From Methylocystaceae bacterium (GTDB lineage: Bacteria; Pseudomonadota; Alphaproteobacteria; Rhizobiales; Beijerinckiaceae), in NCBI GenBank assembly GCA_003152255.1, contig PLZT01000081.1:15768-20810 (forward strand): 5,043 nt of DNA, given 5' to 3'. Made by a program: the position numbers and the translations under genes. The notes under the pieces were generated by a model that was not told where the DNA came from, made no database searches, and saw only the letters and a program-made list of their open reading frames with translations. Below, piece by piece: positions 4,802 to 5,043 of this stretch (positions are counted from its first letter, which is position 1; each line of letters begins with the position of its first letter).

Positions 4802-5010
4802 ATCAACCCGCGCTCCTTCGCTAACCACGTGGGGAGAGTTAGTGTCGCGATCCCCTTGCCGCGCTCTTTCATTGACGGGTCGAACTCGACCTCGCATTGG
4901 CTTTTCGGAATCCAGATGGCTTTGGATTTGTCACCGTCATCGGAAACGAGAACCGCTTTTTCTGTCTCGGCGTGCATTTGCACGGTCACGTCGATAAGGT
5001 CGGATTTCAT
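4798..5010 (-). CDS. Small phage protein of unknown function, 70 aa
   Basis: The product begins MKSDLIDVTVQMHAETEKAV and ends LPTWLAKERGLI. The pattern is beta-strands (VTVQMHAETEKAVLVSDDGD), an AIWIPKSQCEVEF block, then a short helical tail with LPTWLAKERGLI. I recall similar small conserved proteins in phages, without known function. No signal peptide or membrane segment is present. The ATG at 5010 is chosen over the TTG two codons earlier because the Shine-Dalgarno GGGAGG at 5019-5024 is 8 nt from the ATG but only 2 nt from the TTG. Its stop overlaps the start of the four-cysteine gene. Confidence 0.72.
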   Translation of the reverse strand: MKSDLIDVTVQMHAETEKAVLVSDDGDKSKAIWIPKSQCEVEFDPSMKERGKGIATLTLPTWLAKERGLI

Positions 5011-5018
5011 TCTCAATT

Positions 5019-5024
5019 CCTCCC
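5019..5024 (-). promoter_or_regulatory. Shine-Dalgarno that fixes the start of the 70-aa gene
   Basis: GGGAGG stands 8 nt before ATG 5010, a normal spacing, and only 2 nt before the alternative TTG at 5016. The bases to its right (5025-5043) are too few to assign an upstream gene. Confidence 0.7.
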
Positions 5025-5043
5025 GCTAGCGATGGCGGCACCT

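Noticed and set aside
4802..4897. Longer start for the four-cysteine protein
   Set aside because: It would cover much of the 70-aa gene; the ATG at 4801 forms a typical ATGA junction.
5013..5043. Tail of an upstream gene ending in TAG at 5026-5028 or TGA at 5013-5015
   Set aside because: At most 10 codons are visible, and two frames are possible; neither can be supported.
1..5043. CRISPR array, tRNA or attachment site
   Set aside because: No regularly spaced repeats, cloverleaf-like sequence or core duplication was seen on reading both strands.

Overview
The window looks like part of an early or recombination gene block of a temperate phage or prophage in a GC-rich alphaproteobacterium, probably of the Hyphomicrobiales/Rhizobiales type. 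This rests on high GC, a RecT-family annealing protein of the kind found in alphaproteobacterial phages, and small phage-type proteins packed head to tail. The host assignment is inference; no ribosomal or housekeeping gene is present.

The phage genes are all on the minus strand and read from high to low coordinates. In order they are: a 70-aa unknown protein (4798-5010), a 113-aa four-cysteine protein (4460-4801), a 106-aa acidic unknown protein (4140-4460), a 56-aa ORF resembling the N-terminus of a phage HNH endonuclease (3942-4112), a 336-aa coiled-coil protein (2922-3932), a RecT-like single-strand annealing protein (2022-2915), a DUF1367/NinB-like protein (1567-2025), and the start of an HNH endonuclease that runs off the left edge (1-353). 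Most junctions are 1-4 nt stop/start overlaps or short gaps, so the block is probably one translationally coupled operon. Its promoter lies outside the window.

Between the NinB-like gene and the HNH gene sits a 1217-bp IS200/IS605-family element (354-1570) in the opposite orientation. It carries tnpB only, with no tnpA. TnpB has all three RuvC-like acidic residues and the four-cysteine zinc finger, so it looks like an intact RNA-guided nuclease. Both ends can be fixed to the base. Each has a GGCC-rich hairpin with a tetranucleotide guide directly 5' of it: GAAG at the left, AAAG at the right. These match the cleavage tetranucleotides TCAC (left flank) and TTAC (right end) by the IS608 pairing rule. 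Removing 354-1570 restores a GTGA stop/start overlap between the NinB-like gene and the HNH gene, behind a Shine-Dalgarno sequence identical over 10 nt to one elsewhere in the operon.

The element therefore entered exactly at a stop/start junction. It rebuilt the NinB-like stop codon (TGA became TAA) without changing that protein, kept the HNH GTG codon, and cut that start off from its ribosome binding site. The predicted omega-RNA guide reads into the 3' end of the NinB-like gene next to a TCAC TAM. TnpB would therefore target the uninterrupted phage allele. No wholly new system is evident; the most notable content is this base-resolved TnpB insertion.
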